Positions 7,000 to 13,780 of a stretch of 13,780 nt of DNA are shown piece by piece. This stretch comes from an uncultured Altererythrobacter sp. (GTDB lineage: Bacteria; Pseudomonadota; Alphaproteobacteria; Sphingomonadales; Sphingomonadaceae). Position 1 is the stretch's first letter, and the number at the start of each line of letters is the position of its first letter. Where the stretch lies: assembly GCA_937950385.1 (NCBI GenBank), contig CALFEA010000037.1, forward strand, positions 1 to 13,780. Reading direction: 5' to 3'. The notes beneath the pieces are model-generated. The model ran no database searches, was not told where the DNA came from, and was given only the letters and a program-made list of their open reading frames with translations. A program made the position numbers and the translations under genes.

Positions 7000-7746
7000 C
7001 TAACCTCCGATAAAATCAACTTTATAGCCATAGCGCGCCTCCACCGGCTGACCGGCTGCATTGGTTGCTGGGTTAAATCGAATTTTCTGCTTCACTAGGC
7101 TGCAGACCAAGCCTGTTGTCATGCTATCGACCCCGCTGCTCGCCACGCTGCAACGGCTCGCAGTGCCATCCGGCATGACCGTGAAGTGGACAATGACCGA
7201 CTTGCCAAAGCGGGTTTTGCGTCCGCCCTCAGGTACTGGAAAATCGCGCGCAGTGTTCAGTTCGCCAGAGCGCACCGATGGTTTGGTGACAGCAACACGG
7301 TCATTCCCGCGCCCTGATCCGCTATTGCCGCTGCCTGTGCCCTCTCCCGTGCCAGCTGCCCCCGTGCCCTCGCCCTTATCCTTAGCGCCCGAGCTTCTGG
7401 CTGTGCCTGTGGAGGTGGCGCGCGGGGCAGGCTTATCCTTCTTCAGTTTAATCGGCGGGTCAGGCTCTTTTGTGTCTTGCGGCACAGCCTCTTTGCCAGG
7501 ATCGCCTTGCGCGCCTGCATCGGGCTCGGGCTCCACCTCTGGGGGCGGCGGAGGCAAGGGCTCCTCCGGCGGCGCTGTAACCGTCACGGTAAACGCTTCA
7601 AGAACATCGCGTTCCACAGCGCCGGTTACATCAGGCACCAATGCCCGTGCCAAGAAATACAGGCCAACCACATGGCCTATCACGATTGCCGCAATGATCG
7701 CCGGCTTTGGACGGCGAGAAACCTGGGAATAGCCCTGATTGCGCAA
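7000..7746 (-). CDS. tonB: TonB family energy-transducing protein
   Basis: A 248-residue inner-membrane-anchored periplasmic protein that passes proton-motive energy from ExbB/ExbD to outer-membrane receptors. It has a short basic N-terminus, one membrane helix (about 16-36, containing a histidine in IVIGHVVG), a Pro/Glu-rich spacer (about 58-76), a Lys/Pro segment (about 92-108), a Gly/Ser/Thr-rich linker (about 111-148) and a C-terminal TonB domain (about 160-248). The C-terminal domain keeps the pattern of a small-residue SSG followed by KIRFNPA and a terminal YGYKVDF strand. Cys199 and Cys215 could form a disulfide. The start is TTG at 7746: an in-frame TAA lies 15 bases upstream and AGGGAG stands 6 bases before it. 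exbB and exbD are not nearby. It reads toward manC with an 84 bp gap, so read-through into manC-manA is possible. Confidence 0.92.
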   Translation of the reverse strand: MRNQGYSQVSRRPKPAIIAAIVIGHVVGLYFLARALVPDVTGAVERDVLEAFTVTVTAPPEEPLPPPPPEVEPEPDAGAQGDPGKEAVPQDTKEPDPPIKLKKDKPAPRATSTGTARSSGAKDKGEGTGAAGTGEGTGSGNSGSGRGNDRVAVTKPSVRSGELNTARDFPVPEGGRKTRFGKSVIVHFTVMPDGTASRCSVASSGVDSMTTGLVCSLVKQKIRFNPATNAAGQPVEARYGYKVDFIGG

Positions 7747-7752
7747 AGAGGT

Positions 7753-7758
7753 CTCCCT
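7753..7758 (-). promoter_or_regulatory. Shine-Dalgarno sequence that decides the tonB TTG start
   Basis: On the minus strand the bases read AGGGAG, 6 bases before TTG at 7746, with an in-frame TAA at 7759-7761. There is no ATG or GTG near this point, so the ribosome-binding site supports TTG as the true initiation codon. Confidence 0.75.
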
Positions 7759-7818
7759 TTAGAAAGTTGGCCTAAGCATCATTGCCCAAGCATCCGCTTT
7801 TAAACCCATAGCGCGAAA

Positions 7819-7824
7819 GGAAGG
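7819..7824 (+). promoter_or_regulatory. Shine-Dalgarno sequence of the MASE1 kinase gene
   Basis: GGAAGG lies 8 bases before ATG at 7833 but only 2 bases before the alternative GTG at 7827. The overlapping GAAAGG (7815-7820) would serve the GTG with 6 bases. ATG is preferred for codon and spacing together; the two proteins differ by two residues. Confidence 0.6.
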
Positions 7825-7832
7825 CTGTGAAA

Positions 7833-10724
7833 ATGCAACAACTTAGCAACCGCTTTTCCTCTGCGCGATTTGGGCATGGCCTCAGCCTGCGTAGCCAAGG
7901 CACTTCGCTTGCCATTTCCTTAGGCACGGGCGCAGTATTCTGCATGCTCGCAATATTGTGTATTGCCGCCACCCGTTTTGAGGAGCCGATTGCGACCATT
8001 TGGATACCCAATGCCGTCATTGCGGCATTCCTTCTCCACACGGGGCATGACCGCGCAAATCCGCTGTGCTTCGTTGCTGTTTTCATTGGCAGCGCCCTGG
8101 CCAATTGGTTTTCCGACTTTCCACCAATCCACGTTCTGGCTTTTGCCGCCGCCAATACGATTGAAATATTCGTGGCGGTATTTGCGGCAAGATATCTGTG
8201 CGATGGCCGCCCCAATTTCGAAAATGTCAGCCACCTTGCCCGGTTTGTACTGGCCGGAGGATTGCTAGCCCCTGTTGTCTCCAGCACCATCGCTATGTTC
8301 GCGATTAGCATGGATGGCACGCTTGCGCTGAGCAGTTGGATCAGCTGGTTCCTGTCCGATGCGATTGGCATGATCATCGTGGTGCCATTGATTTTGCTGA
8401 CAGTGGATGCCGTGAAGCAAGGACGCTCCATTTCGCGCAATGAATGGGTAGAACGCGCCGGGCTATTATTGGCCGGGGCGATAGCGACCTTGCTGGTATT
8501 CTCGCAAGACACCTATCCTCTCATGTTCCTCATCACGCCTATTGTGCTCATCCATTCCTTCCGTTGCGGCACATTGGGAAGCGCGGTTTTTGTGACGGTT
8601 GCCTCGTGTATTGCTGCCATCATGTCGTGGAATGGATACGGTCCAGCCAGTGCTGCGGCACCTTCTCTTGAAGAAAAATTACTGATCTTGCAGTGCTTTA
8701 TGGCTGCCAATTTTCTGGTCGGCGTGCCTGCGGCCGCAGTCCTTTCTGGCCGCGAGAAACTGACGAAAGCATTGGCCGCGAACGAACAGGCTTTGGCGCT
8801 GCTTGCCGACAATATTTCCGATGCAGTCTTCCGCTATGACCTTGATGGAATATGCACATATGTCTCGCCATCTGCCCATGAGACATTGGGCGCAGATCCG
8901 CAGCAGTTTCTAGGTCAACGCGCCAGCAGCCGCATGCACCCTGACGCGCGCGATGCAATTGTAAATGCCGAGAGCAGATTGCTGTCAGGTGAAAGCGATA
9001 GAGAGCGCCTCACTTACCGCCGATTTATCGATGATGATGACGGGCGTGCGGTCTATTTAGAATCCGATTGCAAGCTTGTGCGCAACGCTGAGACGAATTT
9101 GCCTGAGGCAATCGTGGTCTCAACCCGCAATGTGACCGAGCGGATTGAGTTGGAGCACGCATTGCGCGGCGCTCGCCAGGATTCGGAGCAAGCAACGCGC
9201 GCCAAGTCTGAATTTCTTGCCAATATGAGCCATGAGATCCGCACACCAATGAACGGTGTTCTCGGCTTTGCAGAGCTTATGCTTCATAACGACCTTGATC
9301 CAGAACAGCGGCGTCAGGTTGAGCTAATCGTGCAATCTGGCCGTTCGATGATGATGCTGCTGAACGACATTCTCGACCTATCTAAGATCGAGGCGGGTCA
9401 AATTGAAATCGATCGCCAGCCAGTCTCGCTGGAGCATCTGCTCAACAATTGCGCTCAATTGCACCTCGGTACGGCTGAGCGAAAGGGAATCGAGCTGACA
9501 GTCGCCAAGTTTGAAAGGCGTGTCGAAACCATTTCAGATAGCCAGCGTCTGCGTCAGATCGTACTGAATTTGGTTAGCAACGCGGTCAAGTTCACAAACA
9601 AGGGTTCGGTTACGATCCGCTGCACATTGGATGGCGATTTGGTGCGGATCGCGGTTAGCGATACCGGCGTTGGTATTGATAAGGACCGGCTCGCGCGGGT
9701 TTTCCGTCCATTTTCGCAGGCCGATCATACGACAGCCCGGCGTTTTGGCGGCACGGGATTGGGCCTTTCGATCAGCCGCGAGCTTGCCGAATTGCTGGAC
9801 GGATATATCGAGGTGGAAAGCGAGGTAGGCACAGGGTCATGCTTCACTTTGACGCTGCCGTTTATCGAAGTGGCAGAGCCCATGGATGAGCCGGCAGAGA
9901 TCAGCGAAGACATCGTGGATTTCAAACAGAGCGGCCTGTTGCCGCCTGCCTGTCACATCCTGCTGGTTGAGGATCATGACATCAACCGCTTGCTCGTGCG
10001 CACCATGTTGGAGCGTTGCGGACAGCGCGTCTCCACCGCCAATAATGGCCACCAAGCGATCGCCAAAGTGCTGGAAGCACAATTGCACGGTGAGCCCTAT
10101 GATCTGGTGCTTATGGATATTCAAATGCCAGAATGCGACGGCCATCAAGCCACGCGCATTATCCGCGAGGAAGGCATACGCAGCGACACAATGCCGATCA
10201 TCGCGCTCAGCGCAAATGCCTTTCCCGAAGATGTCGCCGCCTCCAAAAAGGCAGGCATGCAGGCGCACATCCCCAAGCCGCTGGTCTTTACCGATTTGGT
10301 CGCCGCCTTGCAGCGCTGGTTGCCGGTAAGGATCGTCGACACCCAAAGTGAATTCGCAGGCACTGAAGAAACATACAGCGCCCAAAACCCCCACGGGGAT
10401 GACATACGCCAAAGGCTAGAGGATGATTTTGGCAAAGCGCTAACCGTGCCGGATCACGTGCCTTCGCCCGCTCTTCAAGTGCAATGGCAACAGCGGCGCA
10501 CCGAGGCGTTGGACGCAATTGATACCGCCTTGCGCGATGGGCAATTAACGGGGCCCTTAGGTGATGAGCTGGCGACTTTGGTGCATAAGCTTGCAGGAAC
10601 AGCGGGTATGTTTGGCGAGGAAAATCTCGGCGAAAAGGCCGCGGCTTTTGAACGCGCATTGCGATCTGGCGTCGGACATGATGTGCGCGCCCAATTGGCC
10701 CGCGAGCTGCTGGAGGCGGCTTAG
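7833..10724 (+). CDS. MASE1-PAS hybrid histidine kinase with receiver and Hpt domains
   Basis: A 963-residue inner-membrane sensor kinase carrying a full phosphorelay on one chain. The N-terminal 300 residues hold about eight or more hydrophobic segments with the IWIPNAVIAAFLL pattern typical of MASE1 (PF05231), a membrane sensor domain of unknown ligand. A PAS domain (about 320-435) is next, then HisKA with His467 in MSHEIRTPMNG. The ATPase domain has N-box Asn583, DTGVGID near 610 and GTGLGLS near 640. The receiver (about 707-825) has Glu713/Asp714, the phosphoacceptor Asp762 (LMDIQMPE) and Lys815 (IPKPL). The C-terminal Hpt domain has His918 in LVHKLAGTAGMFG. All phosphotransfer residues are intact, so the route His467 to Asp762 to His918 is expected, with final transfer to an unlinked response regulator. 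The signal and the target are unknown. It diverges from tonB and converges with the TonB-dependent receptor. GTG at 7827 is an alternative start. Confidence 0.94.
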   Translation: MQQLSNRFSSARFGHGLSLRSQGTSLAISLGTGAVFCMLAILCIAATRFEEPIATIWIPNAVIAAFLLHTGHDRANPLCFVAVFIGSALANWFSDFPPIHVLAFAAANTIEIFVAVFAARYLCDGRPNFENVSHLARFVLAGGLLAPVVSSTIAMFAISMDGTLALSSWISWFLSDAIGMIIVVPLILLTVDAVKQGRSISRNEWVERAGLLLAGAIATLLVFSQDTYPLMFLITPIVLIHSFRCGTLGSAVFVTVASCIAAIMSWNGYGPASAAAPSLEEKLLILQCFMAANFLVGVPAAAVLSGREKLTKALAANEQALALLADNISDAVFRYDLDGICTYVSPSAHETLGADPQQFLGQRASSRMHPDARDAIVNAESRLLSGESDRERLTYRRFIDDDDGRAVYLESDCKLVRNAETNLPEAIVVSTRNVTERIELEHALRGARQDSEQATRAKSEFLANMSHEIRTPMNGVLGFAELMLHNDLDPEQRRQVELIVQSGRSMMMLLNDILDLSKIEAGQIEIDRQPVSLEHLLNNCAQLHLGTAERKGIELTVAKFERRVETISDSQRLRQIVLNLVSNAVKFTNKGSVTIRCTLDGDLVRIAVSDTGVGIDKDRLARVFRPFSQADHTTARRFGGTGLGLSISRELAELLDGYIEVESEVGTGSCFTLTLPFIEVAEPMDEPAEISEDIVDFKQSGLLPPACHILLVEDHDINRLLVRTMLERCGQRVSTANNGHQAIAKVLEAQLHGEPYDLVLMDIQMPECDGHQATRIIREEGIRSDTMPIIALSANAFPEDVAASKKAGMQAHIPKPLVFTDLVAALQRWLPVRIVDTQSEFAGTEETYSAQNPHGDDIRQRLEDDFGKALTVPDHVPSPALQVQWQQRRTEALDAIDTALRDGQLTGPLGDELATLVHKLAGTAGMFGEENLGEKAAAFERALRSGVGHDVRAQLARELLEAA

Positions 10725-10746
10725 TCTAAAGCACCCCAACAGCAAA

Positions 10747-10774
10747 ACGGCGGAGCCCGCTAAGGCCCCGCCGT
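10747..10774 (-). terminator. Rho-independent terminator of the TonB-dependent receptor gene
   Basis: ACGGCGG (10747-10753) pairs perfectly with CCGCCGT (10768-10774). Inside, one mismatched pair is followed by GCC/GGC (10755-10757 with 10764-10766) and a 6-base loop. On the minus strand the stem is followed by TTTTGCTGTT, which fits termination of the receptor transcript ending at 10802. On the plus strand the following bases (CTTGTCTCGG) are only weakly T-rich, so it may act less well for the kinase gene. Confidence 0.78.
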
Positions 10775-10801
10775 CTTGTCTCGGTTAATGCTTGATACGA
10801 A

Positions 10802-13780
10802 TTAGAATTCGTAGCGTGCGCCGATTTGCAGACGCCATGCCGACGCAGAGGTCGAGATGTTGCGGTTGTCGTTCGGGTTGAAGTCCGAAACATTGTATTC
10901 CCCATTCGGGCCAACGCTCACGTCCGCAACATCAACCAGCGAATTGCGGAAAATCACGCGGTTCGCTTTGCTATCGACGAAGTTGAGGAAGTTGTCGAAG
11001 TCGAGGAACAGTTCCAAACGATCATCAACCAATCCGGTCGCACTGCCAATGAATGGCAATTCCTGGCTAAAGCGCAGATCAAGATCATAGGACCAAGGAT
11101 TGCTGCAGGAGTTGCGCGCGATTGTTTGACCTGGAGTGAACTTGCAACCAGATGCCGCGACATAATCGACAATCGATTGAATATCTGCATCAGTGCCGCC
11201 GACATTTGGATCACCCACACCGGTTGGTACGTAGAGCAGCGCATTCTCGCTACCCGAGCGCGAGTCCGCAAAGTCACCGCTTCCGTCAAATGTCAGGCTG
11301 TAAGGACGGCCTGAACGCGCACGGAAGAAGATGCCGAGCGATGTAGTATAGTCGCCGAAGAACTCCTCGCGGAAGCTGACAGCTGCAGTGATGTTGTGCT
11401 TGGTCTCAAAGTTCGATGTCGAGTTCGCTGGGTTCTGACGATCAAATGCTGCCGAACGGTCAAAGTTCGACGTCGCCGTTGAACTGCCGACATCACGGTA
11501 GTTTTCTGAATCGGTATATGCATAACCGAAGCGGAAGTTCACCGAACCACCATCTGTCAGCAGGCCAGCGAAACGCTTAGACAACAACACGGAAGCAATG
11601 TGGCTGTCATAATCACGGCCATTGGTCAGTTGGATGAAATCATCAATGCCCGTTGCAAAACATGCCGGTGAAACATTTGTGTAGGTTGGCGGCGTTCCGC
11701 CAGTGCCTTGCAATTGTGCATCACAACCAGCTGCCAATGGATCAATCGCAGCGTAGATTGGGCGGCCATCCACAGTGAAGCCATTATTGCCCTGCCTGAT
11801 GTCAATTGTCTGCGCCAAATCGACAAAGTTCAGCGGGTTATTGAACCGGCTATAGATATAGTCGAGGTTCAATTTCCAGTCGCTGAAAAAGCCAGTTTCC
11901 GTGCCGAAGTTGGTGCTGAAACCAAGGTTTGCACGGGTAACAACCGGTACTTTGAAGTCTGGATCAGTCGACTGAACATCGGCTCCGCCGCGCGCTGCAC
12001 TGTCTGAACCCGATTGCCTTACGCACTGCGGAAAGCCTGCGAAATTGCCATTGGCATCCAGCGCATTGGTCGGACGGTCCGCCGCGTCACAGAATACCGA
12101 GGTACCCAATGCCGAAGAGAAGCCATTGTTCGAAAATGCGTTGGAGAAGAACACAACCGGATCGCCGCCTGTGAACATACCAACGCCGCCTGTGATGCGC
12201 GAACCAGACAGGAAACCGTCATTATCGAAATCATAGGTTGCAGACAGACGCGGCAGGAATACCGGATCAATCTTGCCAAAGCTGTTGGCATTGGTGAAGC
12301 CGTAACGCTCAGCAAATAGCGGATTGGCGCGCGGTGCGTCACCAGCATAAAGCTGGGCACGGATACCGGCTGTGATGGCCAATTGGTCAGTCGCCTGCCA
12401 ATCATCTTGAGCATAGAACGAATAGATCGTCCGGCCAAAGGTTGCAGCCGCCTCGTTAATGTCGCCTGTTGGCGTCGCATTGATGTCAGCTGCGTAGGAG
12501 TTGCCAGCAACAATATCGTCGGCATCAGGGAAGAAACCAAAGCCAGTTGTCAGAACGCCGTTTTCGAAATCATCCAAATTGGAGAAGTAAAGCGAGCCCG
12601 TCGCGTTGATTGCGAAGAGGTTGTAGATTTCCAAATCATTGATCTCAGCACCAATTTTGAACTGGTGGTCTTGCGCATCAATGTTGATCTGGAACTTAGC
12701 TTGATCAATCGAGCTTTCCAGCGCGTTGGCCGAGCGGAAAATGCCTGGGCCTGTGCTGAACGTGCCTGTGTCACCGTCAGGGCCAACATTGCCAACGACC
12801 AAGCGCACTGTAGGATTGTCGGATTGTGCTTCACCAAAGCCTACAGGGCCTTGAACGTCTGAAACATTGGCGCGGCTGAGGCGCAGCTCAGTCGACACTT
12901 TGTCGCTCCAATCAGAATAAAGACGCAGCGAGTAATAATCACTCTGTGTGCCCTCATCTTCAAAGCTATTCAGGCCGGTGATGTTGTCGCCGCCAAAGTC
13001 ATCTTCAACATTGGTTTCATCAAGACGCTGATAAGTCGCTTCAACACGGTGATCGCCAAGGTAGGCGTCGAGCCGGCCGAAATAGCGAACGCTGGATTCT
13101 GGCAAGGTGGTCGGATAGCCACCAATATCTTGGCCATAAACACGGTTCGCAATATCGGCGAAACGGTCGAAATCAGCTTGGGTGGCGAATTGTGCTTCAT
13201 TGGCAAAGCCTGCGCCCGATGGGCCAAAGTCATTGGCATCGCCCAGATCGACTTCTTCATAGCCTGCTGAGAAGAACAATTTGTCGGGAACGATTGGGCC
13301 AGACAATGTCGCGCCCCAGCGCTTTTCACTACCAGAAGACAAATTCGAAACGCTGCCATCAGGACGTACCAGCGTGTTCGCCAACATGCTGTCATTGTAA
13401 TAGGTATAGAACGCTGAGCCGGAAAACTCATTGCCGCCTGCTTTTGTAACAACGTTAACAAGGCAGCCGGTGAAATCGGAATATTCGACGTCGAACGGGG
13501 CAAACTCAACAGAGGTTTGCTCAATCACGTCGAATGGCAAAGGCAGCGAGTTGCGTGCAGCAAACGGCGTGCCGTTCAGGCCAAACACGTCGGCTTGGAC
13601 GATGCCATCAACAGTAAAAGTGTTCGAACGGTCATTGCCGCCGAGGCAGGAAATCCGGTCGACTTCATTGGCACGCTCAAGGCTGACGCGCGGGTCGAGG
13701 CGGATAATGTCGCGAACATCGCGGCTGATCGATGGGAATGCTTCGAGCTCTTCAGTGCCGAATGCAACGCCTGGACCAAC
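10802..13780 (-). CDS. Oar-like TonB-dependent outer-membrane receptor, 5'-truncated by window edge
   Basis: The frame runs open from the right edge (992 residues visible), so the signal peptide, any N-terminal carboxypeptidase-regulatory-like domain and the start of the plug are outside the window. The visible N-terminal part is plug: NTFTVDG (55-61), FGLNGTPFAARNSLP, IEQTSVEFAPFDVEYSDFTG and NVVTKAGGNEFSGSAFY, a pattern of Oar-like receptors. The rest is a long beta-barrel with alternating strands and Asp/Asn/Gly-rich loops, ending in the outer-membrane signature RLQIGARYEF with a terminal Phe. It probably imports or exports a large substrate using TonB energy; Oar homologues are linked to adhesion, development or protease secretion in other bacteria, so the substrate cannot be assigned. 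A GTG at 13588 is internal to the plug and not a credible start. All eight visible cysteines fall into four pairs. A hairpin terminator follows at 10747-10774. Confidence 0.92.
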   Translation of the reverse strand, partial: VGPGVAFGTEELEAFPSISRDVRDIIRLDPRVSLERANEVDRISCLGGNDRSNTFTVDGIVQADVFGLNGTPFAARNSLPLPFDVIEQTSVEFAPFDVEYSDFTGCLVNVVTKAGGNEFSGSAFYTYYNDSMLANTLVRPDGSVSNLSSGSEKRWGATLSGPIVPDKLFFSAGYEEVDLGDANDFGPSGAGFANEAQFATQADFDRFADIANRVYGQDIGGYPTTLPESSVRYFGRLDAYLGDHRVEATYQRLDETNVEDDFGGDNITGLNSFEDEGTQSDYYSLRLYSDWSDKVSTELRLSRANVSDVQGPVGFGEAQSDNPTVRLVVGNVGPDGDTGTFSTGPGIFRSANALESSIDQAKFQINIDAQDHQFKIGAEINDLEIYNLFAINATGSLYFSNLDDFENGVLTTGFGFFPDADDIVAGNSYAADINATPTGDINEAAATFGRTIYSFYAQDDWQATDQLAITAGIRAQLYAGDAPRANPLFAERYGFTNANSFGKIDPVFLPRLSATYDFDNDGFLSGSRITGGVGMFTGGDPVVFFSNAFSNNGFSSALGTSVFCDAADRPTNALDANGNFAGFPQCVRQSGSDSAARGGADVQSTDPDFKVPVVTRANLGFSTNFGTETGFFSDWKLNLDYIYSRFNNPLNFVDLAQTIDIRQGNNGFTVDGRPIYAAIDPLAAGCDAQLQGTGGTPPTYTNVSPACFATGIDDFIQLTNGRDYDSHIASVLLSKRFAGLLTDGGSVNFRFGYAYTDSENYRDVGSSTATSNFDRSAAFDRQNPANSTSNFETKHNITAAVSFREEFFGDYTTSLGIFFRARSGRPYSLTFDGSGDFADSRSGSENALLYVPTGVGDPNVGGTDADIQSIVDYVAASGCKFTPGQTIARNSCSNPWSYDLDLRFSQELPFIGSATGLVDDRLELFLDFDNFLNFVDSKANRVIFRNSLVDVADVSVGPNGEYNVSDFNPNDNRNISTSASAWRLQIGARYEF

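Larger units (their letters stand above)
7747..7832. promoter_or_regulatory. Divergent promoter region between tonB and the MASE1 kinase gene
   Basis: These 86 bp must hold the promoters of both divergent genes unless either promoter lies inside the neighbouring gene. No clear -35/-10 pair is visible on either strand. AAGCATC occurs twice in direct orientation (7774-7780 and 7788-7794), 14 bp apart, which may be a binding site or chance. Confidence 0.4.

Noticed and set aside
7061..7732. A 223-codon plus-strand open frame opposite tonB
   Set aside because: It is antisense to a clear TonB protein, is Pro/Ser/Gly-rich because it mirrors the tonB linker, and has no recognisable domain or ribosome-binding site.
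7772..8512. A 246-codon minus-strand open frame opposite the start of the MASE1 kinase
   Set aside because: It lies wholly against the MASE1 coding region and the divergent promoter, shows no family motif, and its composition looks like a mirror of membrane-segment codons.
9837..10412. A 191-codon minus-strand open frame opposite the receiver of the MASE1 kinase
   Set aside because: The plus-strand receiver has all its catalytic residues; the antisense product has no recognisable features.
12019..12540. A 173-codon minus-strand frame inside the receptor gene
   Set aside because: It is an out-of-frame shadow on the same strand as the receptor; the receptor frame stays uninterrupted through this stretch and keeps beta-barrel character.
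1..13780. Defence island, prophage, transposon, CRISPR array or RNA gene
   Set aside because: No transposase, integrase, nuclease-effector or phage protein was recognised, no regularly spaced repeats or tRNA cloverleaf were noticed, and every large stretch is explained by housekeeping, signalling or transport genes.

Overview
The window looks like a chromosomal segment of an alphaproteobacterium, most likely a marine or freshwater member of the Sphingomonadales such as the Erythrobacteraceae. The evidence is the mix of families: an HWE-type bacteriophytochrome, an Oar-like TonB-dependent receptor, a PHA-system protein beside a TelA/XpaC pair, and a short ManA behind a stand-alone ManC. The coding GC content is moderate. 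The taxonomic call is inferred from gene content, not from a marker gene.

Layout, left to right. Positions 1-2125 (+) hold a tight three-gene operon: the 3' part of a telA-family gene, an xpaC-like membrane protein gene and a small PHA-system gene. Positions 2126-2381 are an AT-rich intergenic stretch (the longest in the window) with small dyads and a repeated heptamer. Positions 2382-5027 (+) encode an 881-residue bacteriophytochrome with PAS-GAF-PHY, HWE kinase and receiver domains. It converges with a minus-strand manC-manA pair (5048-6915; the two genes overlap by 4 bp) that makes GDP-mannose precursors. Upstream of manC on the same strand is a tonB gene (7000-7746) that uses a TTG start. 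A large MASE1-PAS-HisKA-HATPase-REC-Hpt hybrid kinase (7833-10724, +) diverges from tonB. A strong hairpin (10747-10774) separates it from a convergent Oar-like TonB-dependent receptor (10802 to the right edge, minus strand), whose 5' end is outside the window.

How the genes may work together. The phytochrome and the MASE1 kinase are both one-protein signalling devices with built-in receivers; neither has a DNA-binding response regulator beside it, so their outputs act elsewhere. ManC and ManA act one after the other on mannose phosphates. TonB can energise outer-membrane receptors such as the Oar-like one, but direct pairing is only inferred. No tRNA, rRNA, CRISPR array, insertion sequence, phage gene or defence cassette is visible. 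I see no clear new multigene system. The best leads are the phytochrome's variant bilin-pocket motifs with its SdrG-like receiver, its unusual upstream region, and the paired cysteines of the receptor.
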